Of a DNA stretch of 6,147 bases, positions 1 through 6,083 are shown in pieces; position 1 is the stretch's first letter; each line of letters begins with the position of its first letter. The DNA comes from Planctomycetota bacterium (GTDB lineage Bacteria > Planctomycetota > Brocadiia > SM23-32). Both the position numbers and the translations under genes were made by a program. The notes under the pieces are model-generated. The model had not been told where the DNA came from. It saw nothing but the letters and a program-made list of their open reading frames with translations, and made no database searches. The DNA lies in assembly GCA_018400625.1 (NCBI GenBank), contig JAGYMJ010000455.1, positions 1 through 6,147 of the forward strand, read 5' to 3'.

Positions 1-1704
1 CGCATCATCGCCGAAATAAAACGCCGTCTCGCTTCCCGCACGACACGCATATACCCACTCCGCTTCGGTCGGCAGCCGGAACCGGCCGTCTTCCTCCCCG
101 CTTAGTTTCTCGGCAAACTCCACGGCATCATTCCAGGAGACCTTTTCCACCGGCCGATCTTCGCCTTGGAATGCGCTCGGATTCTCGCCCATAACGCGCT
201 CATACTGCGCCTGCGTTACCTCCGTCTTGCCGAGCCAAAAGCCTTCCGTCAGCTGTTTACGTTCAAACCAGCTTGTACTGCCGCCATACCGCTTCTCCGT
301 CTCCTCCAGCGAAAGCTTGCTGCCGCGCATGTACTCGCACGACGGTATCCACACGAACTCCATCTCAGCGCCTCCACCGAGGTCAAGCGTGTAAGTAAAA
401 GCCTCCTCTTTAAGCTTTTCGAGATCTTCATATAATCCGGAGCAGGCCTCCAGCCTGTCGCTTTCCGCAGGCAGCGCATCCTGAGCCACTTCAGCCACTT
501 TTTCCCATTCTTCCTGATCCATTGCCTCTTCAGCCGATTCTATAGCATCTTCGAGGCGGTCCGTTTCCTTGAGCTCCCTTGCCTCCCTCACCGCAGCGGG
601 CAGGCCCTCAATCGCCTTCCTGTATGCCTCCTCGCCCGCTGACAAATCGCCTTCGCTCTCTGCGCCCTTGCGCGCAGAATCCTTTACTTCCTTCCACTTC
701 TCACCGCCATGTTCTTCCAGCAGCACTTTTTCCGAAGCCAGCTCAGATTCGTATTTATCCTGCGCCTCTCGGTAGGAGACGCGCTGGACCGATTGATCGA
801 AGTTTTCGGCCGCCGAACTCCATCTCTTTTTTGCTGTGTCAAAATCTCCGTTTTCGAAAGCATCGGCGGCTTCCTGGAAATCACTCTTACCCGCTCCAAA
901 CAGATCTTTCGTCTCGGTATTCGCATTTGCGGCCTCAGCCTTTCCGCGCGCCTTTTCGGCCGAATGCATCGCCTCAACCGCTTGATCATACTTTTCTTGC
1001 TGGCGCAAGAGCTCCTTGCGTTTTTCGGCATATGCATCCTCCCCTTCAATCTCTTCCGCCTGTGCCAATTTGTCTGCCGCTTTGCGGTACTCTTGCTCGG
1101 ATTCATGTTCTTCTGCCTGAGCGAGCAAAGCCTCCTTTTTGCTGTCACGAAAATGCCCTGCCGCCTCCTCCCATAACGAGGCAGATTTGGCATATTCCTG
1201 ATCTTCAAAAGCTTTTTTAGCTTCCTTGTCCCGCTGATCAGCCGAGTATAGCTCCTCGTCGGCATACTCGTCAGCCTGAACTTCCATAGCTTTATCCCGC
1301 TCGTTTTGTGCCACACTTCTCACCTCAACCGCCTCTTCGTATCTCTCTTGCCGGGACGCCAGGTCCTTGCCTTTATCACTGTAATCCTGCTTTCCTGTAA
1401 TCTCTACCAGCATATTATAAAATTCCAGCGCCTCACCATACTCTTGCTCCTCCTCATGCTCCTCGGCTAAGGTCTTGAGTTTACCAATTATCTGTTCAGT
1501 AACCCCCGACTTTCCCCACGCCCAGAACCAGCCGATTTCGTCCAGTTCCCGTCGGGCTTCATCGAACCGCTGCGCCCCGGCATGTTCCCGGGCGGCTCGA
1601 ATAGAGCGCTGGTTCGACCAGCCGCTGAAGAGCATATATCCGGCGATTAAAACTATAGCTACACCCTCTCCGAAAAGGGGTGAAATTACCCGTTTAAAAA
1701 GCAA
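1..1704 (-). CDS. FGE-sulfatase (SUMF1/EgtB/PvdO-like) domain protein with long helical N-terminal region, partial (3' end off window)
   Basis: The minus-strand frame is open from a TGA at 1711-1713 to the left edge, 568 codons without a stop. Residues about 14-28 (VAIVLIAGYMLFSGW), preceded by K4-R5, look like a short signal anchor. Residues about 30-435 are Glu/Lys/Ala-rich helical or TPR-like sequence with Y..A...W..A periodicity and an internal duplication. From about residue 437 the FGE-sulfatase fold begins: MEFVWIPSCEYMRGS, then FWLGKTEVTQAQYERVMG, PVEKVSWNDAVEFAEKLS, and the family signature RLPTEAEW at 543-550 followed by YACRAGSETAFYFGDD. FGE-type domains usually span roughly 230-260 residues, so about half is missing here, including the region where true FGE enzymes carry catalytic cysteines. 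An oxidase role therefore cannot be judged; many family members are not sulfatase activators. The start is uncertain. TTG at 1704 keeps the hydrophobic segment but has only a weak upstream GAG. The first ATG (1635) would cut that segment in half and lacks a close ribosome site. Confidence 0.85.
   Translation of the reverse strand, partial: MLFKRVISPLFGEGVAIVLIAGYMLFSGWSNQRSIRAAREHAGAQRFDEARRELDEIGWFWAWGKSGVTEQIIGKLKTLAEEHEEEQEYGEALEFYNMLVEITGKQDYSDKGKDLASRQERYEEAVEVRSVAQNERDKAMEVQADEYADEELYSADQRDKEAKKAFEDQEYAKSASLWEEAAGHFRDSKKEALLAQAEEHESEQEYRKAADKLAQAEEIEGEDAYAEKRKELLRQQEKYDQAVEAMHSAEKARGKAEAANANTETKDLFGAGKSDFQEAADAFENGDFDTAKKRWSSAAENFDQSVQRVSYREAQDKYESELASEKVLLEEHGGEKWKEVKDSARKGAESEGDLSAGEEAYRKAIEGLPAAVREARELKETDRLEDAIESAEEAMDQEEWEKVAEVAQDALPAESDRLEACSGLYEDLEKLKEEAFTYTLDLGGGAEMEFVWIPSCEYMRGSKLSLEETEKRYGGSTSWFERKQLTEGFWLGKTEVTQAQYERVMGENPSAFQGEDRPVEKVSWNDAVEFAEKLSGEEDGRFRLPTEAEWVYACRAGSETAFYFGDDA
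781..1467 (-). repeat. Internal tandem duplication (two ~115-residue units) within the FGE-domain protein
   Basis: Counting from the TTG start, two consecutive segments align. Unit A (residues 80-196, bases 1117-1467) starts AEEHEEEQEYGEAL. Unit B (residues 197-308, bases 781-1116) starts AEEHESEQEYRKAA. Further matching landmarks come in the same order: ERYEEAVEV against EKYDQAVEA, NERDKAME against EKARGKAE, and FEDQEYAKSASLWEEAAGHF against FENGDFDTAKKRWSSAAENF. Both units end in a similar W..AA..F helix. The DNA is still similar at the unit starts but clearly diverged, so this is an old duplication of a helical module rather than a recent one. The units resemble TPR-like or coiled-coil spacer helices. 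Confidence 0.75.
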
Positions 1705-1854
1705 AAATTCTCAATTTCAGTGCTTGTCTAGCTTTGAATGAGTAGATTTGACAAGTCTTATTTCGAATTAAGCGCTATCATGCCATTTTTCGGCTTTTTT
1801 TCACATACTCCCCATGTTGGCTTCCGAAAAACCGCGCTTTTTCACTATTCTACT
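1705..1854. other. Intergenic region between FGE-domain gene and transposase remnant
   Basis: This is 150 bases without a plausible gene. It must hold the promoter of the leftward FGE-domain gene and whatever is left of the downstream end of the insertion sequence. On the minus strand, TTGTCA followed 18 bases later by TAGACA could be a weak -35/-10 pair, but the -10 is poor. No terminal inverted repeat or target duplication can be assigned because the other end of the element is missing. Confidence 0.5.
1826..1843. terminator. Possible stem-loop just downstream of the transposase stop
   Basis: GAAAAA (1826-1831) and TTTTTC (1838-1843) form a 6-bp inverted repeat around the GC-rich loop CCGCGC, 12 bases beyond the transposase stop codon. 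On the minus strand it reads GAAAAA, loop, TTTTTC, so the A/T stem could act as a weak bidirectional transcription stop. The stem is A/T-rich and no separate T-run follows, so it may equally be part of an IS end. Confidence 0.25.
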
Positions 1855-2859
1855 TTACGCTACCTGGCGTAATCGCTCCGATGCTTTTTGTCGCCGCAGT
1901 CTGACTGCACGCCAAAAGTTAAACGCAAGCACCTTTTCTAGCAAATCGGCCTCCACCGACTCTTGACCAGTACGGGAAGCACGCTTGAAATCAAAGACAT
2001 GCTTGACTGTAAAAATACTCGGTTCCACCTTGGAGCGTTCTCGCCGGGCTTGGGCTATGATTTCGTCGTGCCACTGATCGAAGCCTAATATCTTTTTGCC
2101 TTTCGAACCAGAAAAACTGACTTTTTCAACCCCCAATGCTTCGACGGCCTCTTTACCTTCAGCACTGGAATAACCATCGTCTGTGCTTACTAATGACGGC
2201 ACTGTGCCGGTGTTTTTAATCCAGCCCAACGTGGCTGGCACCAACCACTTTGAGTCGTTCGCATTGCCCTCTGGAAGGGCAAAAAAACCTATAAATCCAT
2301 TTTGGCTGCGAGCAAGTTGAGGACGGTAGCCGATAACAGGATCACGGTCTCCTTTCGTGATATAAGCAGCGTCTTCATCAGCAAGACTGAGTATTTTCTT
2401 TGTACTGGCGGTCTGTTTACCTTCCAAAACACGTTTTTCGCTGTAGGAAACCGCTCTTTCAAGGTTGTCCCGGTCCGTTTGAATACAACTTAACATCTGT
2501 TGCAACCTCATGCGTTGAGTCGGACAATGCTGTTGTAATTTCACTCTCTTCTTCAGTAACACCAGTTCTTTGCTCAGGTGTTTCAAAGCGTTCTTTGCAA
2601 AACGAAACAGGCGTCGATAATGCTTCTTGCGCTCTCTATTGTTCTTCGCATTTTTTATCTTAAAATCCAATTGGGCCATCTTTTCAAGCCACGTCTCCGT
2701 CCAATGCCTTTTGAAGTTCACTATTCCGAAATGCTCCAGCTTGTTGCCAGAGCGCCATATGCGATCAACAAGCCCCATAATGATCCCCGAATCCGTCGGC
2801 CAGGCCGTATTGGCCTCCACTGCGGTACTGTCCACTGTCAACTCTTTAAAATCATCCAA
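1855..2859 (-). pseudogene. N-terminally truncated DDE transposase (ISNCY-like family)
   Basis: The 334-codon open frame begins at a TTG directly after an in-frame TAA (2863-2865). It starts almost at the first catalytic aspartate, VDSTAVEANTAWPTDSG (D10), where complete transposases of this type have roughly 120-170 residues of N-terminal DNA-binding sequence. The rest looks intact: a charged helical insertion (about 55-145), GYRPQLARSQNGFI, the second acidic site STDDGY (D228 most likely), and the third, RSKVEPSIFTVKHVFDF (E279), followed by a normal helical C-terminus. The D-D-E order and the PTDS motif after the first Asp resemble ISNCY-type transposases; the family name is from memory of motifs, not a search. 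The sequence just upstream is a tyrosine recombinase remnant in another frame, so the 5' part of the gene was lost by rearrangement. The protein is unlikely to transpose anything. Confidence 0.85.
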
Positions 2860-3521
2860 TCCTTATTGGTCAGAGTTATAATGTTTTGAGAAAAATGGAT
2901 TTCCGGCCATGTTAAAAATCGCAGTTCGGTGTTCCTAAAACCGGTATAATAAGCAGTCGCTACCAGTGGTCAGAGATAGGTTTCCTTTGCTATCTCTCTT
3001 ACCGCATTCCATTCATCAAAGGACAAATAACGTGGAGGATTCTTCGGTGCTTTGACTTTTCTTACGTTTTTTACTACACTATGTATTAGGTATCCGCGAC
3101 GTACGGCAAAGGAAAGCATCCCTGATGCGGCATACATACAGTGGCGTACACTGATCGGGGCTAATTCATTTAAAATCGCTTGCTGGTATTTTTCTACATG
3201 AACTTGTGTGATTTCAGAAACTTTGCTTAACCCTCTTTGCTTGAGGAAATTGACAAAACGCGTGACTCGAGGAAGGTCGTTTTGGTAATAAGAACTTTCT
3301 TTTTTAGTTGACTTGGAATAATTAAGGTATTCATCTCGCAGCCGAGCTATGGTTATATCGGTTGCTTGACCGAGTTGTTTTGTGGAAAGTTTGTATTCGA
3401 ATTCTTTGAGAAATTTTTGTGCGACGCTTTTTTATTTTGTTTGGAGTGAGCGTGCTTGCTGTTTGCCGTTTTGTCGCCAGTAAATGTACCAATTATCACC
3501 ACGTTTTCTGATAAAAGCCAT
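2838..3521 (-). pseudogene. Tyrosine recombinase (phage-type integrase) pseudogene, two in-frame stops and 3' truncation
   Basis: From ATG at 3521 the minus strand reads MAFIRKRGDNWYIYWRQNGK, typical of the N-terminal arm-binding domain of phage-type integrases. Codon 30 is TAA (3432-3434). The same frame then continues through a SAM-like core-binding domain (RLRDEYLNYSKSTKK, YYQNDLPRVTRFVNFLKQRG, SVRHCMYAASGMLSFAVRRGYL) and the linker VKAPKNPPRYLSFDEW. Codon 184 is TGA (2970-2972). After it comes the first catalytic box, ATAYYTGFRNTELRFLTW, with the box-I arginine at codon 196, then INFS-like strand sequence NIITLTNKDW. Homology ends near 2840-2862, where the truncated transposase begins; the frame closes at TGA 2838-2840. 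The beta-hairpin lysine, HxxR box and nucleophilic tyrosine are all missing. No frameshift is needed, so decay was by point nonsense changes plus a rearrangement. It cannot be functional as it stands. Confidence 0.88.
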
Positions 3522-3528
3522 GGATAAA

Positions 3529-3533
3529 CCTCT
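3529..3533 (-). promoter_or_regulatory. Ribosome binding site of the integrase pseudogene
   Basis: AGAGG on the minus strand lies 7 bases before the ATG at 3521. This supports that ATG as the original start of the recombinase gene and shows that its 5' end is preserved although the reading frame is dead. Confidence 0.6.
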
Positions 3534-3666
3534 GAGAAAAGGATACCAGATAAAAAAGTTTTCCCTTACCTATAGTTTACCATGATGACAAAATGATGAT
3601 AAGTGAAAATGACCGACACGACGACATTTCACTGAAGTCAATGAATAACAGATGGTTATAAAGGCC
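3534..3666. other. Intergenic region between integrase pseudogene and tRNA-Ser
   Basis: These 133 A/T-rich bases contain no plausible gene. They include an imperfect palindrome (3628-3645): TTCACTGA and TCAATGAA, matching at 7 of 8 positions around a central AG. A TTATAA at 3656-3661 lies immediately before the tRNA and could be part of its promoter, but the spacing to the mature 5' end is very short and no good -35 is visible. Confidence 0.45.
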
Positions 3667-3759
3667 GGAGAGGTGGCTGAGTGGCCGAAAGCGACGGTTT
3701 GCTAAATCGTTGAGGGGTATAACACTCCTCCGGGGGTTCGAATCCCCCCCTCTCCGCCA
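3667..3759 (+). tRNA. tRNA-Ser(GCT)
   Basis: A complete class II tRNA, 93 bases including an encoded CCA. The acceptor stem GGAGAGG (3667-3673) pairs with CCTCTCC (3749-3755), followed by discriminator G3756 and CCA 3757-3759. The anticodon stem ACGGT/ATCGT encloses the loop TTGCTAA with anticodon GCT at 3701-3703, which reads serine codons AGC and AGT. A long variable arm (GAGG...CCTC) is typical of tRNA-Ser. The T arm is GGGGG-TTCGAAT-CCCCC. The gene is intact on its own strand, and no second copy of its 3' end is seen in the window. Confidence 0.97.
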
Positions 3760-3771
3760 AATGTAAAGTGC

Positions 3772-3829
3772 GTCCTCAGTGAACTACGTTGATTACCGGC
3801 AATTCTACCACCGGGGCTGTTCCGGTGGT
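3772..3829. repeat. Composite short repeat, unit 1: TCAGTGAAC leader plus CCACCGG hairpin
   Basis: The leader GTCCTCAGTGAACTACGTTG (3772-3791) is followed after 15 bases by a perfect 8-bp inverted repeat: ACCACCGG (3807-3814) and CCGGTGGT (3822-3829), with a 7-base loop. It lies 12 bases after the tRNA CCA end, so it could influence the 3' end of the tRNA transcript, but there is no T-run to make it a classical terminator. Similar units occur at 3833-3873 and after 6004. Confidence 0.7.
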
Positions 3830-3832
3830 CAC

Positions 3833-3873
3833 TGCAGTGAAGAAATATTGTCCCACCGGAACGAGTCCGGTGG
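3833..3873. repeat. Composite short repeat, unit 2: CCACCGGA/TCCGGTGG hairpin
   Basis: A partial leader core, GCAGTGAA (3833-3840), precedes a perfect 8-bp inverted repeat: CCACCGGA (3853-3860) and TCCGGTGG (3866-3873), loop ACGAG. It shares the CCACCGG/CCGGTGG arms with unit 1 but has a different loop. The same arms with changed loops suggest a repeat family kept for its stem. Confidence 0.65.
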
Positions 3874-3940
3874 TAACGGACGGGGTTTACTGAATAGTCA
3901 CGTATTTCTTTAGTCCATAACTTTGAGATCGCCATAATAC

Positions 3941-3947
3941 AGGGGGA
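3941..3947 (+). promoter_or_regulatory. Ribosome binding site of the HEAT-repeat lipoprotein gene
   Basis: AGGGGGA ends 6 bases before ATG 3954. This strong, well-spaced site fixes that start, and the signal peptide follows directly. No convincing -35/-10 promoter was found in the 80 bases upstream. Confidence 0.8.
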
Positions 3948-3953
3948 CATATC

Positions 3954-6014
3954 ATGATCAATTCGGACATTCTCAAAGTATTCTTCTCTACACTCCTGTT
4001 TTTTTTCACAGGGCTCGGTATTGGCTGTCAATCATCCGGTTCTTTAATAAGTTTCGTCCCAGGCGCCGCGGATGTACCTGGAGAGGAACTGGACCAAGCT
4101 CAAATGGCAAGGAGGGCCGAGGGTCTCAGGATGCTTTCATCCGGCGATTCAGAAGTAAGGGAGCGTGCCGCTATAGAACTCCTCTCCATGGGCGACAAGC
4201 GTTCACTTCAGGCCATAGAAAACAAGCTTAAAGGTTCTACCCAACCCGAAATAAAAGTTGATATATTGAGGGCGATAGCTTTCAGGACAGATAGGCGCTG
4301 CTTTGATTTCATATTAGAGGCTCTCACAGCCCCCCATCCCGAAGTAAGGGAGGCGGCAGCCAAAGCCCTGGCTAACTTCAGTCGGCCTGAAGAAATAGAG
4401 GCGGTCAAACGGTATGCCACCTCACCGGAGAGATCATCGCAAGACCTCAAGATGATATATGAGACTATGGGGGCGGGGATTTTTGTTGATGCCACACCCC
4501 TGCTGATTGAGGGATTGAGGGCCGAAGAAGAAGAAATCCGGCTGACGGCATGGGAGTCTTTGCGCAGCATATGGGACAGAAATATCTCTCCTTCTCCAGA
4601 GAAATGGGAAGAATTATGGGCGATAAATAAACACCGAAAGCGTGATGAAATTCTTGAAGAAAGGCTTCGGGCTTCGGAGATAACTTTGAGTTCATTAAGA
4701 CGGGAATTAAGGGATATGGAGGTCGAATTCGAAGAATTCTCTGCATTTGTAATGTCCGAAAAACACAATAACCCCAAAGAACTCCTCGCTGCATTGGCCG
4801 GCAATAACAAAAAGCTCATAGAATATGCCGCCTTTGCTCTGAACGAAATATCAAGTGATAAACTCAAGGAGTTAAGCCTGGATGATAGGGATACGTATCT
4901 AAAGCTCAGGAATTCACTGAGGGGAAATTCTTCGAAAGTGACACAAAATATTGCCGAACTCCTCCCTAAATTAGAAGGCGAACATCTTGATGATCTCCTG
5001 CTCGAAGCATTACATCTTGAAGACTCACCTCATATTTTAAATGCTGCCATAAAAGCGATTAAGGAGACTCCACAAGAGAAGATCGTCAGTAAGTTAGAAG
5101 AACTTTTGTTCCATTTCAACCCCAAAGTACGAGAAAACGCCGCCAATGTACTGGGCAGAAGCACTAAAGAAAGTTCCGTGGCCGCGCTCCGCAACGCCCT
5201 GAAAGATGAAGAGGCTAATGTAAGATGGTTTGCCGTAGAAAGCCTGCGAAAAATGGAAGCCGTCGAGGCCGTGCAGGATTTGACCGAATTGCTTGAAGAA
5301 GACCCAAGCCCTTTAGTCCGCGAGATCGCTGCTACAACTTTAGCCCAGTTTGCACAACCGGCTTCTTTCTCTTCATTACGGAGGGCCCTTGCGGACGAGA
5401 GCCGAAGGGTAAGAGAACAGGCCGCAAAAGCTCTGATCATACTCGCTCAAAACAACCCCGAAAGAACATCAACTATTGGGGAAGAATTGGTAAAAAACGA
5501 ACTCTGGGATCATTCAAAGGACCTTTTGGAGCTTGCCCAAAATATGAGCGAGGAAATGGAAGCACCTGAAGAGCTCAAAGAACAAATAATTAATCTTCGG
5601 CTCACGTTGGCGGACGGACTGAGTAAACATGGAGATCATTCTCAGGCCGCTGAAATTTATTTGAAACTTCTTAGAGACAATGGAGAATTCCAGACCGAGG
5701 CAAGGCAAAAACTCATCACTTCTTATATTGAAACAGCAGACACCGAATCGCTAAAAAGTGTTTTCAAACAATGGCTTGAAACTGAAGATGAAAGCGATTT
5801 GCAATATCTGATGGAAAAAGGTATCGCCACTGTAAAGAAACTGCAAGACAATGACATGAATGAAGAGGCTGCTGAGTTGACCGGGATATTAACAAACCGG
5901 GCACAGGAGGCCTCCATGCCGGACGATCTTCTCGATAAACTCAAGAGTTTCGGGGACTCATCGGGAAACGATAACAGTAGCGTTGACGACAAGAATGATG
6001 CAAGTATTCAGTGA
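3954..6014 (+). CDS. HEAT-repeat lipoprotein with central coiled coil and TPR-like C-terminal region
   Basis: A complete 686-residue protein. The start is set by the AGGGGGA ribosome site and by the signal peptide: K8, a hydrophobic stretch VFFSTLLFFFTGLGIG, and a lipobox ending at C25 (LGIG-C), followed by QSS. This indicates a lipid-anchored envelope protein, probably facing the periplasm. HEAT-type helix pairs are clear at about 64-94 (EVRERAAIELLS), 128-155 (EVREAAAKALANF), 193-208 (EIRLTAWESLRSI), and in a tight array at 390-500 (KVRENAANVLG, NVRWFAVESLRKM, LVREIAATTLAQF, RVREQAAKALIIL). Between the two arrays lies a charged coiled coil at about 226-265. Residues 552-605 look TPR-like (HSQAAEIYLKLL), and the last 20 residues are a Ser/Asp/Asn-rich tail. 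HEAT arrays are protein-binding scaffolds; no enzymatic motif is visible, so the partner and pathway are unknown. The gene stands alone: a tRNA lies upstream, and short repeats follow the stop. Base composition is more A-rich than in the FGE-domain gene. Confidence 0.92.
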   Translation: MINSDILKVFFSTLLFFFTGLGIGCQSSGSLISFVPGAADVPGEELDQAQMARRAEGLRMLSSGDSEVRERAAIELLSMGDKRSLQAIENKLKGSTQPEIKVDILRAIAFRTDRRCFDFILEALTAPHPEVREAAAKALANFSRPEEIEAVKRYATSPERSSQDLKMIYETMGAGIFVDATPLLIEGLRAEEEEIRLTAWESLRSIWDRNISPSPEKWEELWAINKHRKRDEILEERLRASEITLSSLRRELRDMEVEFEEFSAFVMSEKHNNPKELLAALAGNNKKLIEYAAFALNEISSDKLKELSLDDRDTYLKLRNSLRGNSSKVTQNIAELLPKLEGEHLDDLLLEALHLEDSPHILNAAIKAIKETPQEKIVSKLEELLFHFNPKVRENAANVLGRSTKESSVAALRNALKDEEANVRWFAVESLRKMEAVEAVQDLTELLEEDPSPLVREIAATTLAQFAQPASFSSLRRALADESRRVREQAAKALIILAQNNPERTSTIGEELVKNELWDHSKDLLELAQNMSEEMEAPEELKEQIINLRLTLADGLSKHGDHSQAAEIYLKLLRDNGEFQTEARQKLITSYIETADTESLKSVFKQWLETEDESDLQYLMEKGIATVKKLQDNDMNEEAAELTGILTNRAQEASMPDDLLDKLKSFGDSSGNDNSSVDDKNDASIQ

Positions 6015-6023
6015 ACCACGTCG
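6004..6023. repeat. Composite short repeat leader, unit 3, overlapping the HEAT gene stop codon
   Basis: GTATTCAGTGAACCACGTCG matches the unit 1 leader at 16 of 20 positions, with TCAGTGAAC identical. The TGA stop of the lipoprotein gene (6012-6014) is inside this core, so the last codons are read from the repeat. GC-rich sequence (CCCCGGGAACGCGG) follows, but it has no strong CCACCGG hairpin. Confidence 0.6.
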
Positions 6024-6064
6024 TCCCCGGGAACGCGGACAACTTCTCCGACCATCACGGCATG

Positions 6065-6079
6065 CGGGCAAGATGCCCG
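6065..6079. repeat. Short GC-rich hairpin downstream of the HEAT gene
   Basis: CGGGCA (6065-6070) and TGCCCG (6074-6079) form a perfect 6-bp stem with loop AGA, 51 bases after the stop. No T-run follows, so it is not a standard intrinsic terminator. It may still be the structure at the end of the transcript or part of the repeat cluster. Confidence 0.4.
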
Positions 6080-6083
6080 GTAA

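Larger units (their letters stand above)
1855..3533 (-). mobile_element. Degraded mobile-element remnant (IS fragment joined to integrase fragment)
   Basis: The block is made of the 5' two-thirds of an integrase gene and the 3' part of a transposase gene, both on the minus strand and meeting head to tail at about 2840-2862. Each lacks exactly the end that faces the other. No insertion-sequence terminal repeats, target duplication or attachment-site pair could be identified, so the outer boundaries given here are only those of the recognisable coding remnants. Confidence 0.7.

Noticed and set aside
579..1220. Plus-strand open frames of 155-213 codons between 569 and 1220, and the overlapping minus-strand frame 684-1316
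   Set aside because: They are shadows of the FGE-domain gene. Their compositions (runs of Pro, Arg, Leu, Cys) fit no protein family, while the chosen frame shows clear helical and FGE motifs.
1664..1672. CCCTCTCCG shared with the 3' end of tRNA-Ser, considered as an attachment-site core
   Set aside because: Nine bases is too short to mean much. It lies inside the 5' end of the FGE-domain coding region and does not extend on either side.
1780..1800. GCC-ATTTTTC-GGC followed by seven T as a plus-strand terminator
   Set aside because: The stem is only 3 bp and no plus-strand gene precedes it; a T-rich tract alone is not enough.
1855..3521. A natural integrase-transposase fusion or new two-gene recombination system
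   Set aside because: The two are in different frames, the integrase has two earlier stops and lacks its catalytic C-terminus, and the transposase lacks its N-terminal domain. Decay explains this better than a functional system.
3807..3873. Paired hairpins as a CRISPR array or rho-independent terminators
   Set aside because: There are only two adjacent units with no uniform spacers, so this is not a CRISPR array. No T-run follows either stem, so they do not meet the usual intrinsic-terminator pattern.
3702..4031. Minus-strand open frame of 109 codons ending in a GEGGIRTPGG-like sequence
   Set aside because: It runs antisense through tRNA-Ser, the hairpin repeats and the start of the lipoprotein gene. 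The GGIRTPG peptide is the well-known artefact of translating the antisense strand of a tRNA-Ser gene.
4208..4867. Minus-strand open frame of 219 codons inside the HEAT gene
   Set aside because: It is Ser/Leu-rich antisense of a well-supported HEAT-repeat gene, with no recognisable domain or ribosome site.
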